64,000 nucleotides of DNA, from contig JAKGHH010000002.1 in assembly GCA_022828595.1 (NCBI GenBank), forward strand, positions 39,402,222 to 39,466,221, written 5' to 3'. This DNA comes from Nelumbo lutea (taxonomy: Eukaryota > Streptophyta > Magnoliopsida > Proteales > Nelumbonaceae). A program made the position numbers and the translations under genes. The notes under the pieces are model-generated. The model ran no database searches. It saw only the letters and a list, made by a program, of their open reading frames with translations, and had not been told where the DNA came from. Positions 10,173 to 22,343 of the stretch are shown piece by piece (within the stretch, counting starts at the first letter, position 1; every line of letters starts with the position of its first letter).

Positions 10173-12300
10173 TTAATTACCAATTTACATCTATTCATTG
10201 TATGAGGGGAACACTTACTTCCATGATTTTGTAAGCCCACAAAGGGGTCATTGCTAACTGAGTGATAAAATCTCAGGTTGAGAAGTGTGAGAATGCAGGT
10301 CATGTTTGAGTGGAGACATATTGTGCGACAAATGCAAAGGTCAGGTCCACATCCAGCCCACCCTCCCAAGACCTAAGATGGTTGGGACTTCGGCCGGACC
10401 TGTTGGGACTCCGTCTTACACAAAAAGGCACATAGGCTTGAAGCATAGATAAGTACAGACCCACTCATACACTACTGAAATTTAATTAATTATAATGGAT
10501 TAACAAGAATCTTCTCATACACTAGATTGATCAAGGAACCATTCACCCTAAAAGCTTCCACAGATAGATGAGGTCCCTAAATGGGTTTTTATTCTTTAAT
10601 ACCATCAAGCATGTACCCAAGAGAAGATTCAGGTCCCTTCATACCTGAGCTTAATTTTGTAATGAAAATATGACTCCATAAATCTATTAGGTGACTTAAC
10701 ATATCCAATATGAAATCTCTCTTTTTCTCTTTGAAAGGATAAAAACTAAATGACAATATACTGAATGACATTGTCAAGATAGGCAATCACCTTTCTTTTG
10801 ATAATTGCATGATCTTGTTTCCATTAAACTTTTAGGTAAGCTCTGGGTATGGGTTTATTTCAGATTTTAAATTTTCAAAATATCATGATGCATTGGTTTC
10901 TGTGTTATACTGTACAACTACCTTCACGGGCAGTCTTTGTTTACAACCACTAAAGTTGAGCCTACATTAGCTTTTAGTTGCCCCCCCCAACTCCATTCTC
11001 CATGCCTAAGGCTAAAATGAACTCTCCTTTTCCTCTTTACTTTCATTGGTCTGGGGTAACCTTAACTTTTTTGTTTAATTCCTCCACATTCTAAGTAAAT
11101 GGAGTTGCTTTTGCTTTCTTCAATAGTACGTACGTGCGCGCCATTCACGTAAGTCCTCACCTGCTAATCCTTCCTGATCTCTCTCTGGGTCTGGGTCCGG
11201 GTCCCTCCTTGGAGTTCAGTTTTAATTGAACAAATTTACGATGGATCTCAATTAAATTCATGAAAGCCCACGCCCATATATAATCCTAGAGACCAGCTCA
11301 GCTTTTCTGACAGAATGGGGGCCCAATACCAGTATACCACCACCAGTGGCGAAGATCCATGGGTCACGTATTTGTAATCTGCTTTCTTTTTCTTTCTTTA
11401 TTTACATCTCTGTTCCTTGAAAGCAACTGGACCCTCTGGACCCCCACAGACTTTATTTATGCAACCATCATAATCACTGTACCCAATCCACATCCACTTA
11501 ATCCTATAATCGTGCTCTTAATCACGTGATTATCTGATCTTCATTAAAAATAAATCGAAACAATTTACACACACAGCATCCCAGTTTGATTGGACGGTAT
11601 GGATTTGCAGGATGTGGGAGAAAGTGGGCCCATGTTGCTTTCATAACAGCGAAAGAGAAGAAGGGAATATAAGAATATTTTCCATTTTCCTTTCCCCAGG
11701 ATGAGATTCAAACCCTGCGCTGAGTGTGGAGGGAGAGCCGACATGAGCGCACGGATTCCTCGACTGGTCCACTGGCAACTTGAAACCAATGCAACATCGG
11801 ATCCGCTCTTGTGTACGGGCCCCAGAATTGGGCGTCTAATCGTCCGAAACGTGTCTACTTCCAATGGTTTGCCAGCGCGTGGCATAAGGCGGGAGCAACG
11901 ACAAGTTCAAAAAGTTAAAATTGATTAAACGCATAAATGGGGGATATCATAACTGATCTGATCGCGCATGCGCTGCTACAAACCCAAAAACTTTCATTTC
12001 AAATTATTTCCACAATGTCTCCGATACGATGCAGACGTGGCGGCATGTGTATTGTTGATGAGATTTTTCCTTGGCAAATCAGGCACCGTTGGTTGGGTGA
12101 GAGATCAGGGGTGGTTGAGCAACCTTCTGATATGATCCACGTGGCTCATTACCTAGGTCAAAATAGTTTCTAACTTTTGTCCGCGACATACCGCCATACC
12201 GGTCTCCCAAGTCTAAAAAGCTCAGATCGTAAAGATCTCTAATTATCCGACGTGGCGCTACAAACAAAAAAGAAAAAATAAAAAAATAGCTACAGTTAAT
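10173..12300. other. Intergenic; promoter side of the TRM-like gene
   Basis: No exon is recognised on either strand. An inverted LTR-like fragment (about 10525-10562) relates to the 2.9-3.5 kb repeats. From about 11.1 kb the base composition becomes mixed and unrepeated, consistent with upstream sequence of the gene at 12930. A short C-run is at 10981-10988. Confidence 0.4.
12137..12144. promoter_or_regulatory. Palindromic G-box CCACGTGG
   Basis: A perfect CCACGTGG about 0.8 kb upstream of the TRM-like start codon. G-boxes bind plant bZIP and bHLH factors. Function here is inferred from motif and position only. Confidence 0.3.
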
Positions 12301-12489
12301 ATTCAAACCTTAAGAAGAAGCATCCACGCTTCTGCGTCTCTGTCTGTGTTTCTCTACAGAGCTTCATGAACTGGATTTCCTGCTTGGAGATCTTCACCTC
12401 AGCTCAGAAGCTACCTCTCTCCTTCATTTTCACCATTTTTTCATTCCAAATCCCTACCTTTATAAGTTCTCCTTTCACTTCAGTAGTTC

Positions 12490-12492
<3 letters not shown>

Positions 12493-12522
<30 letters not shown>
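12493..12522 (+). repeat. (TC)n microsatellite in the probable 5' leader
   Basis: About 15 TC units in a pyrimidine-rich stretch 400 bp before the TRM-like start. CT-rich tracts are common in plant 5' UTRs and core promoters. Confidence 0.8.
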
Positions 12523-12525
<3 letters not shown>

Positions 12526-12929
12526 GTTATCTCCATTCTTCCTTCCATGTAATCCTCTGTTTCTCTTTTCTCTCGAGCTACTTTCTGCTTCTGGCTTCCT
12601 ATGGTTTTTATAGATTCTGTTGACCACAGATGAGTAAAGCTGCCAAAGTCGCCAAGTTTCCAAGGAGATTCTGAAGTTTCTGAAGGTGAATTAATCTCTT
12701 ACACTAACAGTCGTTTTATCTTAAATGCTAATTACTGAAAACTGGAACACTCTTCTTAAAAATAAGCGTTTCAGTCTTTCAAACCTTTCAGCATTTCCGT
12801 TTCTCTTGATTGCTTGCTTCCTCATCATCCCTCTAGATCTCCATAGATCGATCCAGAACAATATCACTATTCTAAGGTAAACTTTCTTCCAGTTTCCTTT
12901 CTTCTCTAAGTTTGTAATTCCTCGAAGAC

Positions 12930-15900
12930 ATGGCTTCGTTGCGTTCTGGCCCAATCAGCGAGTCGATACGGAGGAAACCTTTTCTTATCGACAAGAGACC
13001 TCCGATGCTGAAAGATTTTCTCAGAGACGATCTGAATTCATGCTCGTCGAATGGCTTTCAATCCTATCCTCGACGTTCATGCTGTACTACAGTTCGAAAT
13101 CTTCTCGACATAGATTTCAAATCCAGGGAATCCAGTCAAAGGCGAAGATTAGTCAGAAGTCGGTCGAAGGCTGCCTCGACGACAATTTCTGCATTACATA
13201 AGGCATCAGAGGCCGTGCTTGCCGCCGTAAAGTACTTCCCATTCTCCCCTATTAATAAGTCTCCGTCAACGCAGCCGCAAAACCGGCCTAAGGTGGGGAT
13301 CCTACCGAGAAGCCTCTCCCGGAGATTGAGACGGAGTTTCTGGAGAAAGACCGACAAAGAAGAACACGAGATCATTGTCACTGTTAGGGTTAAAGACATT
13401 CTACGGTGGAAATCATTTCGAGACTTAATCGAAGACAACGAGAAACCCTCGGATTTCTCTCCCACTCTTCTAAACGAGAAGGCGAAACCGTTGTGTTTAT
13501 CTTCTTCTCCTCTCCCCAGAACTACCACCACTACCACCACCGCCACCACCTCATCCAGCACAACCAGTAGCAGTAACAGTTGGGCTGATAGCGATTTCAC
13601 GTCGGATTATTTACAGTCATCCAGCGTTAGTTCTGAGTGTTTGGGTGAAAACGACGGTGAAGATAGTAAAAGATGCTTATCGTCGGAGAAGCAGACTTTC
13701 AACAACAAAGCCGGTGAGGGTTCCGTGGAGACAACAACTACCTACTCTGTAGATGCTAAGGTGAGCTATTATTTAATGCTTCGCATGCAAAAAATATTTT
13801 CTCTGTCTGCTGGTGCTGGTGAGACCTGCTTTGAATTCGATACGTTTGTTCAAGCTTCCCGTTTTTAGATTCGACTTCTACTGTTCACTGTCTAATTTGT
13901 TTAACGATTCAGTCCTCGAATCGTTCTGGTAGTTCAAGGACATTTCCGTAATTCAAGCAATCCTGAATCCTCTTTCTCATGATCCCTTCCCTTGTTTTCT
14001 GTTTTCCACTATTTCTTTTAGTTTTATGTTCCGAAAATAACTAGGGAAGAAAGGAGGAGGCAGGTGGTCTGCCAAGGCATTCACGTGTGCAGTATTTCTT
14101 TACTATTGAAAATATAAGGTACATCTCGGATTACCAAAAGAAACTGTGTCGTGGGTCCCGAGTACTCTTAAAGCCAAGTATCCTGCAGCCTGTCTGTCTG
14201 GATGCGGGATCCACGGCGGCGAAACTCGCGAGACTATTAATTTTATTGTTACCAGAGACAACATTTTAAAATCAGTATCTCAGCTTTTCACGCCCCCCTA
14301 ATGAATTCGTCTTCATCGTCAAGGCAGACAGGTTGTTGGTCATATCAATTAAAAAAAGTAGGAGGGTACTCTTGTGATTCAACCTTTATTCTCTCCGCCA
14401 CCATCTCTGTCGGTGGGTGAAGACTGAAGAACGCCGATGGCTTCATACAGTTTTGAGTATTAAGCTCTTCGATTTCTTTTCTTCCCTTCCTTGATATCGG
14501 TCACACCGTTGGTTAAAATTCTCTTAAACCAAAAAGAAATTCTTTATTGTTTTACAGTTGAGACTAGAGAGCACCTGGACCTGATGTTTTTGATTTACTT
14601 GGTTTGATTTGCTTATGGAACTCTGTAATTACGTAAAATAGGGAAAAGTTTGGTGTCATCTTACTTTAATTATAGTTAGTTAATTAATCTTAGAAGAAGC
14701 TTCTGTGATATTGCTCTAATTAAACATTTGATAGAACCGATTAGAACAAAATTAGAGAGGACAAGACATCAAGACAAGACCCAGATCCAACTGTTAGGCC
14801 TTACCTGTGGCCCCTCGCTGACCAACCTATAGATCTGGATTTGGTTGGGGCGAGCTCAACCGTTTGATTTGTTAACTATTTTTTGCTCTGTGTGTCTGTA
14901 TCTCTGATGGGATTCGCTGATTGAAGTGATTTCTGCCTTGAACTATTTGGCGTCGGCTTTTTATAATTAACTATATAGACATGGATCTATCAGGGCTCTA
15001 ACATCAAGACTGTACAGACTGTAGTTGCCAAAAAAAGACTGTAAGTTTGTGGAGTTTTGAATGCCAATGGAGATAATAAAATATTCTGATATCCAACAGT
15101 TTTGCTTCTTTTTTTCCTCGCACTGAAGCTACAATTCTGTAGCTCTTCCTGTCAGATTCTAAAATTAAAAAAGAAAAAAAGAATCCAATCCACTGGATTT
15201 TGCATGGATCAGGCTTTACTCGAAACATTGTTCCTTTTCTTTCTTTGGTGGCTTATGGTTATGTTTCAGGCTTTTAGCAGCTGTAGTAGTTCCCACTTGT
15301 CTGACATTTTTTCTTTCTGTAAATAACAGAGTGCGTGCCAGTACGAGGAGAAAGAGCAGTTCAGCCCTGTTTCAGTGCTTGATTTCCCATTCGAAGAAGA
15401 AGATGGAGATACTGAGACCTATTCGTCCTCTAACCAGAGTCTTTCAAACATGGACTGTACGTCACTTGATCTTCCCTCTCTCTCTTTTATTAATTAATTA
15501 ATTATAGCATGAACATTAAAGGGTGCCACCCCAGGCCAAAATGCAGAATCATGTGAGCTTCTTTATCCATTAACTAATTTTTCCTTCAGTCCCCGAGAAG
15601 AATGAACTAATGACATTAGTATTTCACTGATGATCACATAGTCATATCTTCACGAATTCTTTTATGGGGATCTTGTAGTGGGGGCCATGAAAATGATGAA
15701 ATGGTAGCAATGAGATCAATGATGCCATGGATTAGAACATGGATTTTAGGTTGACGTAAGAGTCTTTGATGTACAGGGGCAAAACAGAAGCTTATGCAGA
15801 AGATCCGACGGTTCGAGATCCTTGCTCAACTGGAACCAGTCGAGCTAGAGCAACGAATTGCCTTGGCGGAGCTCGATGACTCGGTGGAGTGCGCCAGTGA

Positions 15901-16342
15901 CTCTTTCTCAATCTCTGTTCACGATGACACGGCATACCAAAGAATTGATGAAGAGGAAGAAGCAATTGAGGCAGAGGAAAGAGCAATGCGATTGTTCAAT
16001 AAGCATATCAAAGCATCGAGCCAATTACAGAACCGAAAAGCAAGTATGGAACATTTTCTGATAGACTTTTTTAGAAATGGAATCATGGGTAGAACTCAAG
16101 CAGAAGAGGGAGATGAATTTGAATGCGAGTTGTTGAAGGTGGCAAGAGATTGGGTGGATGGGAAGAAACAATATGAATTGGGACGGGGGTTTGGGGATGA
16201 CAGGTCGGTGTGTGTCAGAGAAATGGAGAGTGGAGGACAGTGGAAGAAGCTTGAGGAGGAACAAAGGGAGCTTGCTGCGGAGATGGAAATTAAGGTTTGG
16301 GGATCTTTGGTAGACGAGCTGTTGCTTGATCTCTTGTCTTAA
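12930..16342 (+). CDS. TON1-recruiting-motif (TRM27/28-like) protein
   Basis: Three exons: 12930-13760, 15330-15456 and 15777-16342, with GT-AG borders and phases 0 and 1. Together they encode 507 residues. The N terminus has RRKPFLIDKRPPMLKDFL and SCSSNGFQSYPRRSC, features I associate with the plant TRM27/28 group. A basic stretch (RSLSRRLRRSFW) and a Thr/Ser-rich run (about residues 200-215) follow. Exon 3 encodes an acidic, helical region (EEEEAIEAEERAMRLF). The last residues, VWGSLVDELLLDLLS, look like the C-terminal TRM M2 motif that binds TON1. TRM proteins recruit the TON1/PP2A complex to microtubules and help set cell shape and division planes. The start is the first ATG after a leader with a TC tract. 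Intron 1 is 1.57 kb and intron 2 is 320 bp. The subgroup assignment is from memory of family motifs; the gene model itself is firm. Confidence 0.8.
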
Positions 16343-17169
16343 GAGATCCAACCAGTCAACAAAACCAATTTCTTTTCCTTAATCAAAAGAATCCTACCAT
16401 ACAGGGAACAGACTAGGAAACAAAACCCGAAGCACCAACTCAGTGCTCAAGGGAACAAGCAGGGCTCTACAACCACTGTCAGTGGATTGTGTCAATGTTC
16501 TTCAGGTTTCTTCATTTTGGGGATGGGTAGCTGAAAAGTGGAAACGATATACTACTTTGAAAACCCAAAGCTGAATATATATATATATATATATTTGATC
16601 TTTTATTTAACTTCTTCATCGTCTTGTTCTTTCTGCTTGACCCACTTTTCACACCAAGGAAATGGGCTCACTGCCTTGGCACAGATTAGAAAAGAGAAGA
16701 GATGACTTGCGACAAATTCCAAGAAAGCAAAGTATTGCATCTAATATTTATGCTAGATTGTTTGGCCAATTATGTGCACAAACTGAGAGATAGATCGGAT
16801 TTCTTTCTCATAAAATTGGTTCTCAGTTCTCGCACGTAATCACAACACTTTCAACTGTGCATTGAGAACATCTCAGTACTTATATGTTTTCGTTCATGCG
16901 AAGATGTTCCCAATAGGGTTATAAACAGTCTGGTCTGGGGAAGATCTTGGACCAAACAATAAATTATGATTTGAAAAATTCTTAAACCAAATCCAACCAT
17001 TTTAGTATAGAAACCAAATCAGATCAAGCTGTTCTATTATGGTTTGGTCCAGTTTCTAATACAGTTTGGGCCATTCTATTCTGCTTAACCCAATTAGAAA
17101 GCCTAAATAACATGCATGCCTACATAAAATAACGAATATAATTCAAATATTAAATTTATATGTCAATAA
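16343..17169. other. 3' flank of the TRM-like gene; no further gene
   Basis: Probable 3' UTR, then AT-rich sequence. Contains an (AT)n run at 16574-16594 and a hairpin-type fragment at about 16852-16912 with 'gcattgagaacatct' and 'agatgttcccaat', one of several such pieces in the window. Confidence 0.45.
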
Positions 17170-17288
17170 AACTGAGTTTAGAAGGTGTAAAAATACAAAT
17201 ATATAAAGTGCAAAGCTTTGTATTTTGTAAAATTTTGCATGCATTTGCATTATACATAATTGTATTTATACTCCTTCCAAACTAAGCC
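17170..17288. mobile_element. MITE family A copy
   Basis: The right half reads TTGTATTTATACTCCTTCC and then AAACTAAGCC, matching 10063-10172. The left end is the degraded inverse ('actgagtttagaaggtgta'). About 119 bp, no coding capacity. Confidence 0.6.
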
Positions 17289-17425
17289 CAACCATCACTT
17301 ATTACCATTATATAAATTACATTCACACTTTCTCAAACATAAATAACGTCTTGGGCATCAACTTGCAAGTAAAAAATTAAAACAAACAATCATAATGTAT
17401 GAAGTTCTATACATACATACAAACA

Positions 17426-17477
<52 letters not shown>

Positions 17478-18822
17478 TGCATTAATAAATATAATTAATA
17501 ATTTGGTTTAATATAATTTACGATTTGGTTTGGTTTCTAAAATTTAAAAAACCAAACTAAACAAAAAAAAAACGATTTTAGAAATTCTCAAACCAAATCA
17601 AAGGCCAAACCAGACCAAACTACCAATTACTGTTTGGTTCGGTGTGGTTTTACAGTTTAGACTGAATAAGGAACCAGACCAAATTTGTGAAGACAAAATC
17701 TGGATTCTAACTGAGAATCCAGGCTGGTTTGCCCATCACAGTCATGGGTCAGTTTGGACCAAGTTGGAGGCTGAATGAGCTGTTATAAGCTGGCATTTCC
17801 ATGCCCATAAAAAATCAAGGATGCTAAATATGCTAAGTTACTAATGGTACCGGCCTCCAAAAGAAATTATAAATTTATAGTTGATTAATTTGTTTTGTTT
17901 CTAAATTCCCAATAAATTGAGTTGTAGGTTCGGTTAAGAAGGGTCTAGGCCCATTCTCTGTTATATGATAAGAGTGTACAGTGCTTGTGGCCTAAAGTCA
18001 CAAAACCAGACCATTGCAATAAGGCTTGTCAATTCTTAAGGCTGCGTTTGGAAATGATGCAAATAGAGTGTAAATCTCGGTTCAGGATAAATTTGCACTC
18101 TGGTTCAATTTTGCTTGTATTTGGCAACATTACATTTATGCATTGACTAATGATAGATCGATACATATTTACATTGATAATAAGATGTAAAAATGCATTA
18201 ATACAAAAAAAATGAATTTGCATTCAAGTGGGCTTTTTATAAAAAAAAAGCATATGCTTTATTGAAATTTATGTTTGCATCCATTACAGCTAAAAACATT
18301 TTATTTTATTTCTTTTTAATATTTCCACTACTTTATAATGGATAAAAATAAAATTGTTATTTATACTTCTTTTCTAAGTTGTACTGAATATACTATCATA
18401 TATACATGACTACGTGTATAAATATACATTAATTACAATAAACACATGATAAACGTCAATTCCTAGACTGGGCCTGTTTGGGCTTTGATATGTTTACCCT
18501 TCCCCTTTGGGCTTTCTTGGTCTTGGGCAGCTCTGTAGGACAAAACCTTGGCAAGATTGTCATCGCCCTACCTAATTGCAAAGTTTGCAACCATTGCAAT
18601 CTCTATATGTTAGTATTCTAATACTTGGATTCATTTTCACGGTATCGAAGGCATAAGAAATTTTTTAGCAGGGGGAAGGGCAAGGCACTAGACTTATCCC
18701 TACATTGAGACCACATGTCACAATGTCGCATGAGTATGGTGGTCTTAGGCGGACGTAATAGGGAAGCCCAGGCCCAGGCCCAGGTCTTCTTGTTAGTCGT
18801 GTGGATTTATGGGATTCACTAA
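17289..18822. other. AT-rich intergenic with repeats
   Basis: (TA)n microsatellite at 17431-17467, followed by a 'ttggtttggtt' stretch and its complement (about 17500-17660). A fragment beginning TAA-GGCTGCGTTTGGAAATG at about 18040 resembles MITE ends, with the matching right end lost or near 18230. No gene is recognised. Confidence 0.45.
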
Positions 18823-18937
18823 TGCTATTTGGTTTGAAGGAAAACATAAGGAAAGGTAGGGAAACCTTTACAACCCAAACCTTTTCCTTCTCTTTCCCTT
18901 CTTTTACCCTACCTTTTCCTTCAAACCAAATATAGCC
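18823..18937. mobile_element. 115-bp PIF/Harbinger-like MITE (family B)
   Basis: Left end TGCTATTTGGTTTGAAGGAA and right end TTCCTTCAAACCAAATATAGCC form a terminal inverted repeat of about 20 bp. TAA flanks both sides (18820-18822 and 18938-18940). The internal sequence is largely the self-complementary 'aaggaaaggtagg / ccttttcct' type, so the RNA would fold as a hairpin. A right half of another copy ends at 43003. Confidence 0.7.
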
Positions 18938-19253
18938 TAAGCGACCCAAGATCTCATCGCAGGTTATTGGGCCTTAAACCCATATGTGCATTATCGTTCC
19001 AATGAAGAAAAACTGAACTTTCACGCAGGCTTCTGATATCTAAATTCAGACTCGAAAAAAGTCAGTGGCCAACAAGGAACCGGAGCTGTAACATGCAAGG
19101 CTTTGACAAGCTTTCACCTGTTAGCTGTTGTATATCACCCAACTACACCCACACTCCACAGAAACTGGGTTCCCATTCTTTTACATATCAAGCCCTGGAA
19201 AGTATTCCTGATGGTGGGGGTCTGATGTAGTACTTTTATCAAGCAACACAGAC

Positions 19254-19299
<46 letters not shown>

Positions 19300-21062
19300 T
19301 CCATTGATGAATCATAATCAGTACTTGTAAACTGGTCATAGATCTTGTAAATTGAACCCTTTCGGAATGTATAAAAGAACGTGTATGTTACCCAAACAAG
19401 CATCTATCCTTAACTTGAATGGGGCTTAAAACCAAATCCAAAACTTGTGCCACACATCCGCAACTTATCATTCATTCATGTGGACATATTCCCAATGTGT
19501 GTTTGTAATGTATTGTTGGTAGGAGTAGATAGCTTTCATGGGGGTAACAGATGTGAGCGCTCTACCTTGACCTTAATAGATAGGAAACCCACTGCAGGCC
19601 ATATCTGATTGATTTTGGTTGGGCTTAAGCTCCTAAACCTTGTCCAATGTATATGGATCAGCTACATGAATCCCGTTTCCCCATTCAGTTCTATTCAGTG
19701 CCATATCCATTATTAAATTATGGATGCGTAAACCATTTATTAGATCCTTGTGCATGAAAAGCCTTATATTTTTTGGACATAGAGCACAGTATCACATCGA
19801 CGCCCCATAAATGCCCCACATACACATCTCAACATGCATTGAGAACATCCCGTACTTATCATGGGGAGATGTTCCTTATACACAGCTGGGAGGTACTGTG
19901 GGGTGCCGATCTAAATTTCAGACAACACACCAGCCAGAAACCTTACCAACCTTCCCCTTCTTTTTTCAATTCAAGACTCAATTATGAACAGTCTGGATAA
20001 TATCCCAACTAAAATCAGTTGGAATTCAAGCCAGCGGGTTTGGAGCTAGCGATTCCTTGCCAGGTTAGATTTCAGACTTTAGAGAGAGATCTCCAACCTA
20101 AACTCAGATTTAACAAAAACAGGCTGCTGGCTGTTGCTATTATACCAAATACCTACCTACCTCTTCAAGCTTAATGGTCCAGTGATCTTTGTGGACCTAC
20201 ATATTACAGAGGAAGAACTAAGATTGAGATGTCTTCTTATTGGGGAGAATAAATTCAATACCAAAGACAACGTAGCTTTTCATTTATTTATTCGCTAGCA
20301 TCTTGCAATCAGATCGAATATTTCTCATTTAGTACACTGAGCCTGTAGTTGTTAACCAGTCCATTTTCTTCTCTTTCAATGGTTTTGATTGATCCAATAC
20401 TAAATCCCTAATCTATTTTATAGGTTGCGAAGGGTTAAAATAAGTCGTTATAAGCCTCACCATCTCATCCCCAACCTCAACAGAACTATTAAATAACCTT
20501 AAATACATTAACCAATTTTATAAAAAAAAGTTTATGTCCAGCACTTTTATAAACAAATCCGTTATCAATTATCAATACACGATTTTAAGTTTTGTAGGCC
20601 AGCCATGTCCGATTTCTCTTGAACGAATTTCTATCAACCATTCAATTTGTTTATTTTTTATTTTTCTTTGAGATGAGCGGTCAATTTTTTCTTCTTGGAA
20701 GGGGATAGGGATATTAATGAGTTAGTTCCATGGGTAGAGGAAGTATTTGAATAATATAGGGGATATTAAGGTTATATAAATAAAAAAGTACCTCTACGAT
20801 TTTCAGAAATACTTTTAGGATTTGGAGATTTGTATTATTGTCGTCATTCAGAGTAGCCTGACACCATGAATTAGATAAAACATAGAATTCCAATTTACAC
20901 AATCTCTCTCTCTTTCTAATTTACACAATCTTTTTTTTTTTTCTTTGTGGTATTTGGTAATAGGCATCACACTAATAACCCCACCCCACTACCAGCTAAC
21001 ATATCAACTGAGCTGTTACAAATAAAATAGGAGTGGATGATCATATATGAGTAGTAGAAACA
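18938..21062. other. Intergenic, no gene recognised
   Basis: (TC)n microsatellite at 19253-19300. A hairpin-family fragment 'catgcattgagaacatccc...ggggagatgttcc' lies at about 19833-19876. The rest is AT-rich without exon-like frames. Confidence 0.4.
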
Positions 21063-21370
21063 GTTGGGCTGCATTTGGATGTGATGTAAATTAAGACATC
21101 TGTTCGGTTTTGTATGTATTGGAAAGATGGTGTAATTATTATCAACATAAAATTATATTCTGTTTCAGTTTTACATGTATTTGGATGGAATGTAGTTTTA
21201 TGTCTATAATCGATATAAAAATTACATCGATTTTATCAATATAAAACTTTACACTCTTCCATATATCACTATTTAAAAAAAAAAAAAAACAATCACTTTC
21301 TGGTTCAGTGTAAAACGTAATATGTGTAAAATACACTGATGACATTTGACACTGATTGCAAACGCAGTCT
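21063..21370. mobile_element. Candidate 0.3-kb MITE
   Basis: Left end GGCTGCATTTGGATGTGATG and right end (about 21348-21370) its degraded inverse, ...GATTGCAAACGCAGTC. Internal repeats of 'tacatgtatttgga' and 'ataaaa' type and an A-run. The target-site duplication is not clear. Confidence 0.45.
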
Positions 21371-21774
21371 TATGGCATGTTTCGCACCTTTGTGGGCTGT
21401 CTTGTTGCCGGAGCACAGAGTCCAAAACACCGATTCATTAGGGGATCAATTCAATAATAGTCTACAATCCTCTTTCATGTTGTATACTTCATTTTACTTG
21501 CAAGCCTCTTATATGTTGACATTCGTTTTTTATATTTTATATTTTATATGATATACTTGTCAATCAAGATAATGCAAATTTATGTAGTAATGACGCGTTT
21601 AACTAGCACTACTAAATTACTTTGATCAAGTTAACTAAATTAATTAGCTTAATTACCTCAATTAACTCAACATAATTTTAATTATTCAAGTTTAAGCAGT
21701 CAACACAATACTTTACCTTAAGTTTCAAATTAGATTATTAAATAATAAGGGTGAATTACTTAAATCTCCCCTAA
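21371..21774. other. No gene recognised
   Basis: AT-rich sequence with repeated 'taattaactcaa' type motifs between 21600 and 21700. Nothing further can be supported. Confidence 0.35.
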
Positions 21775-21884
21775 GGCTCAATTTGAAAAGAGTATAAATA
21801 TAAAATGTATACAGTACAAATACATATAAAATACAGGATTTTGCATTCTACATATTTGCATTTGTACTCATTCTAAACTGAGCT
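21775..21884. mobile_element. MITE family A copy with TAA duplication
   Basis: Starts GGCTCAATTTGAAAAGAGTA and ends with the inverse TACTCATTCTAAACTGAGCT. TAA is found immediately left (21772-21774) and right (21885-21887). Same family as 10063-10172. Confidence 0.65.
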
Positions 21885-22343
21885 TAAGTTTTGATTGATG
21901 CAAAACAGCAAAAATCCTCTTTCAACTTTTAAATCAGTATGCAAATAGACCCCTTTAATTTATTTCATGAAATAGAGATGTTAAAACTTAAAACTATGAC
22001 TTATTTTGGATGTCAGTTTATAACAAATCCCATGCATGGCGTGGCTCCTGGGAAAAAAAAAAGGACAAAAGAAGAAAGAAATATCTTTTGTCCCATGCCA
22101 ACAGGAAACCACAGCAAATTCCCCACAGTCGAGTCACGACCCCCACAGTAACCATGCCCGGGTTGCCTATTAATTTTGATCCATTCTTGTTGAGATTCTC
22201 TCCAACCATGGTTTAGGCTCACCGATACATTAAATTCTGAGAGGTAGGACATCTGGCTATTTTTTTAAACCCTAAAATTTATTCTATAGGTGAAGAGGTG
22301 GCCACTTTATTAGCATGCATATACTTTGAACATGCAAGGCTTC

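Noticed and set aside
11565..12173. Overlapping open frames of 75-106 codons on both strands
   Set aside because: Mutually overlapping, GC-rich but without family motifs; they lie in the promoter side of the TRM-like gene.
13136..13600. 154-codon minus-strand open frame
   Set aside because: Lies opposite exon 1 of the TRM-like gene; its Val/Leu-rich part is the reverse of the Thr/Ser-rich tract.
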